The notes beneath the pieces were generated by a model that saw only the letters and a program-made list of their open reading frames with translations, had not been told where the DNA came from and searched no databases. Positions 1-8,304 of a DNA stretch of 31,860 bases are shown here, piece by piece (position 1 is the stretch's first letter; each line of letters begins with the position of its first letter). The translations under genes and the position numbers were made by a program. This DNA is from CAZVYN01 sp964631125 (lineage in GTDB: Bacteria; Eisenbacteria; RBG-16-71-46; CAIMUX01). Location of the stretch: assembly GCA_964631125.1 (NCBI GenBank), contig CAZVYN010000051.1, positions 1 to 31,860 of the forward strand, given 5' to 3'.

Positions 1-604
1 ACGGCGCGGTGCGCGGAGTTGTTGGAGCCGATCGCCGAGGAGCTGCGCCGCGAAGGTCGCCACTGGTACGAGTTCACCGAGAGTCGCAAACGCGACGGAC
101 CGATGCGCGTGCTCTCTGGGTTCGGCGGCTGTCTGCAAGCGGATGCCTACGGCGGGTACGACGGACTGTTCGTTCCGGGCGGAACTCTCGGACGAAGAGC
201 GCGGCGCCCTGCGGCGCGAACAAGCGGTGCCGGTCTTGGCCGAGTTCAAAGCGTGGGCGGAGTTGGTCGAACCGCAGATCTTGCCGAAGGGTCCGCTCGC
301 GAAGGTGATCGGGTACATGTGCAACCAATGGGACGCGCTGCGGCCGTTGGCCGTGGGTCGCAGGAACTGGCTGTTCTTCCAACGAGAGGGCGGCGGCACA
401 GTTGCCGCGATCCTGATGAGCCTCTTGCAGACGGCGAAAGCGGCCGGCGTGAACCCCGGCGACTACTTCAGAGACGTGCTGTTGCGCATCTCGACTTGCA
501 GCGACGTCCGCAAACTCACGCCGCACGGCTGGAAGGAACACTTCGAACCCGAGGTGACCGCGCGCCGCAACGAAGTCCTCGATCGGATCGTCCGCAATTC
601 CTGA
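1..604 (+). pseudogene. IS66-family transposase (TnpC) remnant, 5' cut by window edge
   Basis: The left part reads in frame 1 (LQADAYGGYDGLF, about 130-170) and the rest in frame 2 from about 185 (LSDEERGALRREQ, NQWDAL, LAVGRRNWLFF, FRDVLLRI). These are IS66 transposase landmarks in the correct order, so the gene is frameshifted near 175-190. Two blocks expected in the family are absent. One lies between the GYDGLF region and the ALRREQ region. The other lies between NQWDAL and LAVGRRNW, where intact relatives have the DGRL...DNN..ER stretch containing the proposed catalytic glutamate of the DDE triad. The protein cannot be active. The start lies outside the window. Assignment to IS66 rests on recognised motifs; no inverted repeat was identified at the right end. 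Confidence 0.85.
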
Positions 605-782
605 GCTGGACGCCGGGTCGGGGACCGACCGTCAAGACGGGCTTGGGCGAACCCCCTTGGCCTCTAGGTTGATGAAGAAGGTTTCACCCGGCGACGGCTG
701 AGCGCCTCCACGATTGGGCGGATCAGTGCATCGCCAAGTTGCCAGCGCCCGGTTCAAGGCGCCACATTCCCGAACCGGTAGG
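605..782. other. Intergenic between IS66 remnant and DUF454 gene
   Basis: No convincing ORF, promoter or RNA was found. It presumably contains the 3' end of the IS66 element and the downstream region of the minus-strand gene, but no inverted repeat or clear terminator could be picked out by eye. Confidence 0.4.
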
Positions 783-1193
783 CTATCGGCTTGCCACGGG
801 CGATGGACTTGGGCGGGTGCCGATCCAGGCAATGACTCCCAGGAGCACGATGGCCAAACCCGACAGAAAGACAGGCGGGAAGTTACTGAGAAAAACTGAC
901 GCCCCTCCGACCATTGCGATGGTGGCACAGGCCGACCGCTTGGCCCCCCGAGAAATGGCGCGCTGCTCGCGCCAGTCTCTGATCATCGGTCCGAAAAGCC
1001 GGGTCCGAATGAGCCAGTCATAGAGGCGGGGTGATGACCGGGCGAAGCACGAGGCCGCGAGCAGGACGAACGGGGTTGAGGGCAGCCCTGGAACGATCAC
1101 GCCGATCCCGGCAAGGACGAGCAGGGCAATGCCGGCCAGCCGCAGGGCCCAGCGGAGCAACAGAATCGTGGTTGCGTTCGCTATTCCAGCCAT
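783..1193 (-). CDS. DUF454 (YbaN-type) inner-membrane protein
   Basis: A 136-residue hydrophobic protein with a pair of membrane segments at about residues 12-50, including the hallmark GxGxxxPGLPSTPFVLLAA block. Two more follow at about 88-130, with the cytoplasm-like loop RTRLFGPMIRDWREQRAI between the pairs. This is the layout of the DUF454/YbaN family (COG2832), whose biochemical function is unknown. The ATG (1191-1193) lies inside the 3' end of the ABC1-kinase gene, a 13-base overlap, so the two are translationally coupled. It is the last gene of the minus-strand series that begins with cheA. The family call is firm; any link to signalling is only positional. Confidence 0.85.
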   Translation of the reverse strand: MAGIANATTILLLRWALRLAGIALLVLAGIGVIVPGLPSTPFVLLAASCFARSSPRLYDWLIRTRLFGPMIRDWREQRAISRGAKRSACATIAMVGGASVFLSNFPPVFLSGLAIVLLGVIAWIGTRPSPSPVASR

Positions 1194-2707
1194 ACCGCGA
1201 TCTCCTTCGAACCCTCATGGAAGCGAAAGAGGTCGCCTGGTTCGAACCGGGTTGCCAATGCCTTCCGGGCGAGGCCCGCCACCTCGATTCCCGCGCCCGC
1301 CAACTTGGGTCCGAGATCCTCAGGCATCAGATCCGCCACATCGGCGGCCCGATGGGCCGGGAAGGTCAGCTCGACCTTGCAGGCCCCATTCTCGGTTACC
1401 CGAATCTTGAGGAACCTCGAGCGACACTCCGGTGGTCGTGCGGTGGCGGTTGCGAGCAACGCCGGCGCCGGCGGCCGGTCGCCAACCGAACTCTCGACAA
1501 ACTCGCGCCAGGCGACCGGGGCATCGAGTTCCCGGAGGTAGGTGAGGAGACCGTGCCAGGCTCGGATCACGAACAGCAGGGAGGCCGGCCCGGCCGCCCG
1601 AAAGCTGAACCGATGATCCCCCAACACCTCGGCCATTCCGGGACCGAACGCCGCCTGGCGGAGGTCCACGGGCTCGCGGGACACGAACGGCTCCACCAGT
1701 AAACGGGCGACCGCGCCAAGTCGGTGGGCCATCGGAGCGAGCAGGTCAGCCCCAAAACCCAAGGCGGCGAATCGGGCCAGGAACTCCTCCGGTGGACGAT
1801 CCCACCGCCCTTCGAGGCCGACGCGCAACAGGTCGGAAAGGCTCGCGGAGGCAACTGGCGAGATCTCTTTGACGCAGCCGAAATCGATCAGCCCAACCTT
1901 AGGACCATCGGCCGTCAGGCGAAACCGAAGGTTCCCGGGGTGGGGATCGGCGTGAACGATCCGCCACTCGGTCAGGCCCCGGACGAATGTGTCGACCAGG
2001 GTTCGAGCGGCGGCGACCCGTTCGCCCAGCGACCACCCGCGGGTGGTGTCGAAGCCGCCCCCTTCAATCCAAGTCATCACCAGAACATTCGAGGTCGAGA
2101 GTGACTGGATCACTTCCGGCACTTCGAGTCCCCGAACGCCCCGAGAGAGCGCCCGGAACTTCGTCAACGAGGCCGCCTCCTCCCGGTAGTCGAGCTCGAG
2201 TCGCAACATGGCGCCCACTTCGGCGCGGTATGCCTCGGCGTCGAACCGGCTGAGGCCGCCGAACGGCAGCGTGAGCCACCCCAACGACCGAAGGTCGAGG
2301 CCCAGGGTCTCTTCGATATCTGGATACCGGATCTTGACCGCGACCATCCGGCCGTCGTGAAGCCGGGCCTGATGAACCTGACCGATCGAGGCGCTGACCC
2401 CAACCGGATCGAACCACGCGAACAGGTCCTTGGGCTCCGCCCCAAGGGAGCGCCGGACCGCCGTCTCCACCTCGGAGCCGGTCAGGATCGGATCGCCCTC
2501 CGCCAAGGCCCGATATGACGACTCGTCGTGCCCCAATTCTGCGAGGGCGATCACTTGCCCGATTTTCCTCGGAAGCCCTCGAAGCGACGCGAGCCGCTCG
2601 ATGACCCGCTCCCGGAGACGGTTGTCGGCTGGGCGGTGGGCAAGAACGGCTGCGTCCTTGGCCAATCCACCCAACTGCACCGCCCGCGTCAACGCACTCG
2701 TCATCAT
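1181..2707 (-). CDS. ABC1/UbiB-family atypical kinase with SHOCT-like C-terminal domain
   Basis: About 508 residues if read from the ATG at 2707; an in-frame TTG at 2719 and an ATG at 2704 are alternatives, and none has a clear ribosome site. The N-terminal half carries the ABC1/UbiB/ADCK signature: KxGQ (residues 48-51), the nucleotide loop SASIGQVH (105-112), VAVKI lysine 125, HADPHPGN (252-259) and LIDFG (273-277). Family members are ATPase/kinase-like proteins, often tied to ubiquinone or other lipid metabolism. After the kinase, roughly residues 425-508 (RFLKIRV ... KVELTFPAHR ... PEDLGPKL ... EIAVWLE) look like the small SHOCT-like/YvlB-associated domain, which is not usual here. It follows the receptor gene, separated by a hairpin, and overlaps the DUF454 gene. 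The kinase call is strong; the C-terminal domain is a pattern match only. Confidence 0.85.
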   Translation of the reverse strand: MMTSALTRAVQLGGLAKDAAVLAHRPADNRLRERVIERLASLRGLPRKIGQVIALAELGHDESSYRALAEGDPILTGSEVETAVRRSLGAEPKDLFAWFDPVGVSASIGQVHQARLHDGRMVAVKIRYPDIEETLGLDLRSLGWLTLPFGGLSRFDAEAYRAEVGAMLRLELDYREEAASLTKFRALSRGVRGLEVPEVIQSLSTSNVLVMTWIEGGGFDTTRGWSLGERVAAARTLVDTFVRGLTEWRIVHADPHPGNLRFRLTADGPKVGLIDFGCVKEISPVASASLSDLLRVGLEGRWDRPPEEFLARFAALGFGADLLAPMAHRLGAVARLLVEPFVSREPVDLRQAAFGPGMAEVLGDHRFSFRAAGPASLLFVIRAWHGLLTYLRELDAPVAWREFVESSVGDRPPAPALLATATARPPECRSRFLKIRVTENGACKVELTFPAHRAADVADLMPEDLGPKLAGAGIEVAGLARKALATRFEPGDLFRFHEGSKEIAVWLE

Positions 2708-2717
2708 GATAGAACGC

Positions 2718-2747
2718 AACGGGGGCGGCCTCGCGACCGCCCCCGTT
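2718..2747 (-). terminator. GC-rich hairpin between receptor and ABC1-kinase genes
   Basis: A perfect 11-bp stem (AACGGGGGCGG at 2718-2728 pairing with 2737-2747) with an 8-base loop. On the minus strand it begins 13 bases after the receptor stop codon and ends about 10 bases before the likely kinase ATG. No real U-tract follows. It could be an attenuator or terminator, or an mRNA structure that hides the kinase ribosome site. Confidence 0.6.
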
Positions 2748-2760
2748 CCCCCTGGTGACC

Positions 2761-5013
2761 TCAGACTTTGAACCGCTGCACCAACCGCTGCAGATCGGCG
2801 GACATCTTGGAGAGTTCTGCCGACGCCTTGAGTGAATCGGCGGCACCCTGAGAGGTCGACGTGGCCGCCTGGGCCACACCGGTGATGTTCTGGGCAATCT
2901 CGGACGAGCCCTTGGCGGCTTCGCCGACGTTGCGGCTCATCTCGTTGGTGGTCGCTGTCTGCTCCTCCACCGCGCTCGCGATGGTGGTCTGGATCTCGGC
3001 GATCCGGTTGATGACGGCGGAGATTTCCTTGATCGCGTTGACCGATCCTTCGGTGTCCTGCTGGATGGCCTCGATCTTCTGGCTGATGTCCTCCGTGGCC
3101 TTGGCCGTTTCCTTGGCCAGTTCCTTCACTTCATTGGCCACGACCGCGAAGCCCTTACCCGCTTCACCCGCTCGAGCGGCTTCGATGGTGGCGTTCAAGG
3201 CCAGCAGGTTGGTCTGCTGGGCGATGGAGGTGATGACCTTGATCACCTTGCCGATCTCGGTGCTCGACTCGCCCAACTTGGCGACGGTCGCTGTGGTTGT
3301 CTCCGCCACCTTGACGGCCTGACCGGCGACCCGCGACGCTTCCGAGGCATTGGTGGCGATTTCCCGAATGCTGGCGCTCATCTCCTCGGTGCCGGTCGCG
3401 ACGGTCACGACGTTCTTGCTGACTTGCTCCGACGCCGCCGACACCACGTTGGCCTGAGCCGAGGTCTCTTCGGAATTGGCACTCATCTGCTGACTGACCG
3501 CATTGAGCTCCTCAGCGGCCGCGGCCAGCGAGGTCGCGTTCTGACCGATGGCCCGCATGCTTTCTCGGAGGTCGACGAGCAATTTGCCGAGTCCTTCGCC
3601 CATCTGACCGATCGAGTCGGCACCGGCGACTGTGACGGCCTGGGTCAGATCGCCCTTGACGGCCGCCGCGACCACCGTGAGCATGGAGTCGACCTTTTCA
3701 CTGAGTTCCTTGGCCGTCGCTTGCTCCCGTTCGCCTGCCTCCTTGACCTGCCGCTCGGTTGCGAGCTTCTGGGTAATAACTTCCCAGCTCACCATTGGGC
3801 CGACATACCCGCCGGTGGAGTCGTAGATCGCGCTGACCAGGAGGTCGAGCGTCTCCGGCCCGACGCCAATCTGGGCCTTGATCGGCAAGTTCTTCGGATC
3901 CGCCAGCAGTCTCCTCTGATGGGACGGATCCTTGTGAAAGATATCGATCGCCTGTCCGATCATTTCCTCGACCCGGATCGGGAGATACTGCTGAATCGTC
4001 TTCAAAGTCCTGGTCGACGCCGGGTTCATGTACTGCAGCTTCAAGTCGAGATCGGTCATCATGATGTTGATCGGCGCGTTCTCCATCATCGCCATCGCCA
4101 GCCCGGCCTTCTTCGTCGCGGTGATGTCGCTGGCGAACTTGACCACTTTGTGTGGGTGCCCGGCCCCGTCGTTGATCGGGTTATACGATGCCTGAATCCA
4201 GACTTCCTTGCCGCCCTTGCCGACCCGCTTGAACTCGGCCACCTTGCTTCGTCCGGCCCGGAGGTCGGCCCAGAACTGCTTGTATTCTGAGGACCCCGCG
4301 TAGGCCGGGTCGACGAACATGCTGTGGTGTTTGCCTCGAATTTCTGAGGCCGTGTATCCCACCACGGCCAGAAAATTGTCGTTGGCCTCGACGATGGTGC
4401 CGTCGAGTTCGAACTCGATTACACCCTGGCTCTTGTCGACCGCATCGAGCTTGCCGCGAAGATCGCTGAGCTCGGCGGCCGAGATCTCGGCCTCGGTGCT
4501 CTGCCCAATCAGCTCTTCGATACCGCGGGTGACATCGGCGGACCGTCCATTCTCGACCGACCCAGGCGTCTGCTTCATGGGACTTCCCTTCATGGTTCCG
4601 GCCCTGGCCGGCGTGGTGGATGGGGTGTTGACAATGACTTCGGCCAGGGGCGCGACCGCCCCCACAACTTCGTCGATGATTGACTGGGCGACACCCAAGG
4701 CTTTGAGCGTCGCGACTAGATGACCCGCGACCCGATCGAAATGGCGCTGCTCGATTGGGAACGCCGCGTGGGCAACGCCAAGATCCTTGCCTCGGTACGA
4801 GTTCGGTCCGCCGAGCGCGGTGGTAAAGAATGCCTTCTGGTGCGACTTGAGCCGGGCCAGGTTGGTGTTCTTGAAGAGCGGAGCCAGGTCGCCATCGGCC
4901 AAGACTCTCTGGTAGAACTGGTCGACGGTCGCCGCGATGGCGGGGGTGCCACCGATGCGGTCGTAGAGAGAGGCCACCCGGCTAGCGGATGTGGGCGAGG
5001 CCGGGGGCTTCAT
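2761..5013 (-). CDS. Globin-coupled chemoreceptor: truncated haemoglobin-PAS-PAS-MCP
   Basis: A 750-residue soluble methyl-accepting chemotaxis protein. The frame opens at 5061, but ATG 5013 has AAAGGAG 8 bases upstream and is preferred. Residues 14-128 are a group-I truncated haemoglobin, beginning SLYDRIGG, with Tyr34 (B10), Phe47 (CD1), Gln59 (E11) and proximal His82 (F8) aligned to trHbN, so haem binding is expected. Residues about 190-300 and 305-415 are two PAS domains (VGYTASEIRGK; FASDIT; PMVSWEVITQKL). A HAMP-like region spans about 435-490. The signalling hairpin is about 490-750, with tip IAQQTNLLALNATIEAARAG (597-616). There are no membrane segments, and no C-terminal CheR-binding pentapeptide. 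By family logic it senses O2, NO, CO or redox state and controls CheA through CheW; the ligand is inference. The gene overlaps the preceding membrane-protein gene by 32 bases. Confidence 0.95.
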   Translation of the reverse strand: MKPPASPTSASRVASLYDRIGGTPAIAATVDQFYQRVLADGDLAPLFKNTNLARLKSHQKAFFTTALGGPNSYRGKDLGVAHAAFPIEQRHFDRVAGHLVATLKALGVAQSIIDEVVGAVAPLAEVIVNTPSTTPARAGTMKGSPMKQTPGSVENGRSADVTRGIEELIGQSTEAEISAAELSDLRGKLDAVDKSQGVIEFELDGTIVEANDNFLAVVGYTASEIRGKHHSMFVDPAYAGSSEYKQFWADLRAGRSKVAEFKRVGKGGKEVWIQASYNPINDGAGHPHKVVKFASDITATKKAGLAMAMMENAPINIMMTDLDLKLQYMNPASTRTLKTIQQYLPIRVEEMIGQAIDIFHKDPSHQRRLLADPKNLPIKAQIGVGPETLDLLVSAIYDSTGGYVGPMVSWEVITQKLATERQVKEAGEREQATAKELSEKVDSMLTVVAAAVKGDLTQAVTVAGADSIGQMGEGLGKLLVDLRESMRAIGQNATSLAAAAEELNAVSQQMSANSEETSAQANVVSAASEQVSKNVVTVATGTEEMSASIREIATNASEASRVAGQAVKVAETTTATVAKLGESSTEIGKVIKVITSIAQQTNLLALNATIEAARAGEAGKGFAVVANEVKELAKETAKATEDISQKIEAIQQDTEGSVNAIKEISAVINRIAEIQTTIASAVEEQTATTNEMSRNVGEAAKGSSEIAQNITGVAQAATSTSQGAADSLKASAELSKMSADLQRLVQRFKV

Positions 5014-5416
5014 ACTGGACTCCTTTGGCGTAGGTGGGCTCGGTTGGCGACGCGACGACATAGCTGGTACCGTAGTTCAGCAAACGAACGACGACGAAAG
5101 CGATCCCGAGATAACGATGGGCCAGATGGGAGCCCCCGCCACCGCGAAGCTTCTTGAGGCCGAGGGTGACCTGGGCGGCATAGAGCAGCAAGACCAGGAC
5201 GGATACCGTGACGTGAAATCCGAGGATCGGGCTGATCGGTTTGTGGACTAGGGTCTCGACGGCGGCTCGGGTCAGCTCGATATAGAGAACCAAGCTGAGA
5301 TCGAGCACCAGCGCCGCCACCATGAATGGCAAGTGGGTCCTGGGCCGGCGGCGGAAGTACAGGCCGGCCGCGACCAGCAATAGGACGACGGTTGAGGCAG
5401 CGTGAAGCCAGGTCAT
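4982..5416 (-). CDS. Small four-helix membrane protein, DUF420/cytochrome-b-like
   Basis: A 144-residue protein with hydrophobic segments at about 4-21, 32-48, 63-86 and 99-121. Histidines sit at membrane edges or within helices: His28 (RPRTHLPFM), His68 (LGFHVTVS) and His97/His100 (SHLAHRYLG). That spacing recalls DUF420 and other small haem-b membrane proteins, but the match is by pattern and I do not assign a name. The ATG shares four bases (ATGA, 5413-5416) with the cheW stop, and its 3' end overlaps the receptor start. It is thus embedded and translationally coupled in the chemosensory operon, which suggests a haem, quinone or redox role upstream of the haemoglobin receptor. That is inference. 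Confidence 0.7.
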   Translation of the reverse strand: MTWLHAASTVVLLLVAAGLYFRRRPRTHLPFMVAALVLDLSLVLYIELTRAAVETLVHKPISPILGFHVTVSVLVLLLYAAQVTLGLKKLRGGGGSHLAHRYLGIAFVVVRLLNYGTSYVVASPTEPTYAKGVQYEAPGLAHIR

Positions 5417-5850
5417 TTGGGTACCGTCATCTCTAAGTTGGTGGCTCGGGCGTTGTCGAGAACGAGAAGCAACCGGTTGGGGAGCTTGTAGACGCCGCGG
5501 ATCATGTCCTTCGCACTAACCGGCAATGTCTCCGGCGAGCGCTCATAGGTGTCATCCGAGGTTTCGATCACGTCGCCGATTTCGTCGACCAGTAGGCTGA
5601 TCGCCCCGTCGTCGGTCCGCACGACCACGTTCATCGGCTCGCTGCCATCTGGCCGCGGGGCGAGGCCGAGGCGGGTCCGGAGGTCGATGGCGGTGACGAT
5701 CTGGCCCCGGAGATTGATGAGGCCCTTGACTGCGTTGTGAGCCAGGGGCACCTGGGTCATGTCAAGGGCCCGAATCACTTCCTGGACCTGACGGACTTCG
5801 ACGCCGAAATAGAGGCCGTCAACGAAGAAAGTGCAGAACTGGTTGGCCAT
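5413..5850 (-). CDS. cheW: CheW coupling protein
   Basis: A 145-residue single CheW-like SH3-type domain filling the whole protein. It has the typical N-terminal FFVDGLYFGVEVRQVQEV, the central VKGLINLRGQIVTAIDLRTRL and SLLVDEIGDV blocks. It bridges the receptor hairpin and the CheA regulatory domain in cytoplasmic arrays. The ATG at 5850 has GGAGG 8 bases upstream, located in the last codons of cheA, and only 3 bases separate the cheA stop from the cheW start. Its stop overlaps the next gene by ATGA. Order and spacing show a tight operon. No unusual residues were noted. Confidence 0.95.
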   Translation of the reverse strand: MANQFCTFFVDGLYFGVEVRQVQEVIRALDMTQVPLAHNAVKGLINLRGQIVTAIDLRTRLGLAPRPDGSEPMNVVVRTDDGAISLLVDEIGDVIETSDDTYERSPETLPVSAKDMIRGVYKLPNRLLLVLDNARATNLEMTVPK

Positions 5851-5853
5851 CGC

Positions 5854-8211
5854 TTAAGCCTCCGCGCCCGCGCCAACCAGGGCGCTGTCGGCGTTGTCGT
5901 GGATCCCGGCCAGGGTGACGATCGCCCCGATGTCGAGGATGTCGGTCACCTTGTCTTGGATGATCGCGGAGCCGGCGAGGCCGCGCGACCGGGAGCGTCG
6001 CTCGATGATCAGCTGCTGATCGACGATATCGGTGATCTGCTCGACGACCAGGCCAATGCTCCGTCCATTGCTGGCGTAGACCACCACCTGCAGCGGGTCG
6101 CTGGGGTGCTCGGCCGGGGTAACGCCTTCGAGCAGCTCGTCCAGCCGCACCAGCGGCATGATGTCGCCGCGATACTGGACGACCCGTTGGAGGCCAGCGG
6201 ATTCGACCGAGCCCACCGGAAACTCCTCTAGCCGGGCAATCGCGGATAACGGCACCGCGAGCCGATGATCCCGGCCGACCCGGAAGAGCAAGAGGGTCTG
6301 CCGGTCGCCGATGGCGTCGGCGGTCTCGGCGGCTGCCTCGGCCTTGCTTCGCTCGCTCTTCGAGGCGAGGACTCCAGCCTGTTCGGCGAGGCCGCTGACA
6401 TCGAGAATCAGGGCCACTTTGCCATCGCCCATGATCGTGGCGCCGGCGAAGGCCGAGATCCCTTTGAGCTGCTTGGCCAGGGGCTTGACCACGATTTCCT
6501 CGGTGTCGTTGATCTCATCGACCACCAACCCGAATTGGGTTCCATCGGCTTGCAGGACCACGACGTCGACGGCATCCCCAGCCTCGTGCTTCCAGCGTTC
6601 GGTGGTGAAGCCGAGCGCCTGGTTGAGAACCACCACCGGAAGGAGCTTGCCCCGGAGCCGGTAGACGGGGGCGCCATAAACAACCTCGATGCCGCGCTGC
6701 ACTTCGTCGCCCTCCAACCGAACCAGTTCAAGCAAGCTCACCTGGGGGATGGCGTAGCGATCGCCGTGTGAGGTGACGACCAACCCGGGGATGATCGCGA
6801 GGGTCAGGGGGATTCTGATCCGGAGGGTGGTCCCGTGCCCCTTGACGCTACTGATGTCCACGGTGCCGCCGATCCGCTCGATGTTGGTGCGGACCACATC
6901 CATTCCGACGCCGCGACCGGAGACGTTGGTGATTCTCTCGGCCATCGAGAATCCAGGCGCGAACACGAGATTGAGGGCCTCACGGTCGTTGAGCCGCCCC
7001 GCCTGCTCGGCTGTCAGCAGTCCCTTGGCCACGGCTTTGTCCTTCAGCTTCGCCGGGTCGATCCCGCCGCCATCATCACTGATCTCGATGTTGACCTGGC
7101 CACCCTCGTGGAAGGCCCGCATGTAGATCCGGCCTTCGGCCGGCTTGCCGCACGCGACTCGGACGGCGGGCGGCTCAATGCCATGATCCGCCGAGTTTCT
7201 GACGATGTGGGTGAGAGGATCTTTGATCGCCTCGATGATCGTCTTGTCGAGCTCGGTGTCCTTACCCTCCATCTCGATCCGGATTTGCTTGTTACATGCG
7301 GTCGCGAGATCGCGGACAACCCGTGGAAACTTGCTCCAGATGTTGCCGATCGGCTGCATCCGGGTCTTCATGACCCCTTCCTGCAATTCGGTGGTAATCA
7401 AGTTGAGGCGCTGTGAGGTGGCGCCGAGAGTACTGTCGGAGTTGCTGACCAAGTGCTGAAGGATCTGGTTCCGAGCCAAGACCAGTTCCCCGACCAGGTT
7501 CATCAATTTGTCCAAAAGGCCGACATCGACGCGAATGCTGCCGTCGGCCACCGATGCCGGGCCGCGCGCCCCCTCAACGGTCTGGGCCTCGAGCACCTCT
7601 GTAATCGCCTGGGGCGGCACGTGGGCCTGCTCGACCAGGATTTCGCCGATGTGCCGGGGGTCGCCCGCGCTCTGCTGGTCGGCCGCCTTGCGAACGTCAT
7701 CCGGGGTCACCAGGCCCCGTTCGACCAGATGATCGCCCATCTTCTTGGGATGGGGTTCCTGGTCGGGGTCGGCCTCGGCGAGTTCCGCTTTCGGGGCGGC
7801 CGGATTCGGCACCGCCGACACCGCATCGTCCTCCTGGAGACGGGTCAGCTTGGCGACCAACGCCGAATAGTCGACATCCCCTTCCTTGCCCGTGGTTTCG
7901 ATACTCACGAGCATCTGGCGAACGGCATCGACCAATTGAAGGAGCGCACTGGTCCGGTCCGGCGTCAGACCGCGAACCCCATCGCGTAACAATGAGAGGA
8001 GGCTTTCGCCGACGTGGCTGACCGACTCGAGTTTGCCGAGCCCGAGAAAGCCGCAGGTGCCTTTGATGGTGTGGATGCACCGAAAGATCCGAGCGAGGAG
8101 TTCCTGGTCCTTGGGGCTCTGCTCGAGCGCGACCAAGTCGCGGTCGAGCTGGTCGAGCCCTTCGTTGCTCTCGAGGAGAAATTCTCTCGTGATCTCGTCT
8201 AGCTCAATCAT
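5854..8211 (-). CDS. cheA: CheA histidine kinase with MshEN-like linker and two CheW domains
   Basis: 785 residues. The P1/HPt domain covers 1-105 with phospho-acceptor His47 (CIHTIKGTCGFLG). No P2 CheY-docking domain is recognisable. Instead residues 153-210 hold two short repeats (KKMGDHLVERGLVTPDDV; RHIGEILVEQAHVPPQAI) resembling the MshEN/type II secretion ATPase N-terminal fold. Dimerisation P3 is about 222-290 (LLDKLMNLVGELVLARNQI). The ATPase P4 is about 300-468, with N box HIVRNSADHGIE (335-346), DDGGGID (379-385) and GRGVGMDVV (432-440). Two CheW-like P5 domains follow at about 470-610 and 638-770. All catalytic motifs are intact. ATG 8211 has GGAG about 6 bases upstream. It is the first gene of the minus-strand operon. 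It should autophosphorylate on His47 and pass phosphate to CheY and CheB. Confidence 0.96.
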   Translation of the reverse strand: MIELDEITREFLLESNEGLDQLDRDLVALEQSPKDQELLARIFRCIHTIKGTCGFLGLGKLESVSHVGESLLSLLRDGVRGLTPDRTSALLQLVDAVRQMLVSIETTGKEGDVDYSALVAKLTRLQEDDAVSAVPNPAAPKAELAEADPDQEPHPKKMGDHLVERGLVTPDDVRKAADQQSAGDPRHIGEILVEQAHVPPQAITEVLEAQTVEGARGPASVADGSIRVDVGLLDKLMNLVGELVLARNQILQHLVSNSDSTLGATSQRLNLITTELQEGVMKTRMQPIGNIWSKFPRVVRDLATACNKQIRIEMEGKDTELDKTIIEAIKDPLTHIVRNSADHGIEPPAVRVACGKPAEGRIYMRAFHEGGQVNIEISDDGGGIDPAKLKDKAVAKGLLTAEQAGRLNDREALNLVFAPGFSMAERITNVSGRGVGMDVVRTNIERIGGTVDISSVKGHGTTLRIRIPLTLAIIPGLVVTSHGDRYAIPQVSLLELVRLEGDEVQRGIEVVYGAPVYRLRGKLLPVVVLNQALGFTTERWKHEAGDAVDVVVLQADGTQFGLVVDEINDTEEIVVKPLAKQLKGISAFAGATIMGDGKVALILDVSGLAEQAGVLASKSERSKAEAAAETADAIGDRQTLLLFRVGRDHRLAVPLSAIARLEEFPVGSVESAGLQRVVQYRGDIMPLVRLDELLEGVTPAEHPSDPLQVVVYASNGRSIGLVVEQITDIVDQQLIIERRSRSRGLAGSAIIQDKVTDILDIGAIVTLAGIHDNADSALVGAGAEA

Positions 8212-8304
8212 TCTGACTCCAGTCGCAAGAGGTGCACCCTAGCATCCCGACGCTCGCGCCGCCCGGCCTCGTACCTGCGTACAATCGGCCAGGAAGTGGA
8301 CATG
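8212..8304. other. cheA upstream region up to IS1380 remnant
   Basis: Short leader of cheA. No convincing -35/-10, sigma-28 or sigma-54 site could be recognised. The insertion of the adjacent mobile element may have separated the original promoter from cheA. Confidence 0.35.
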
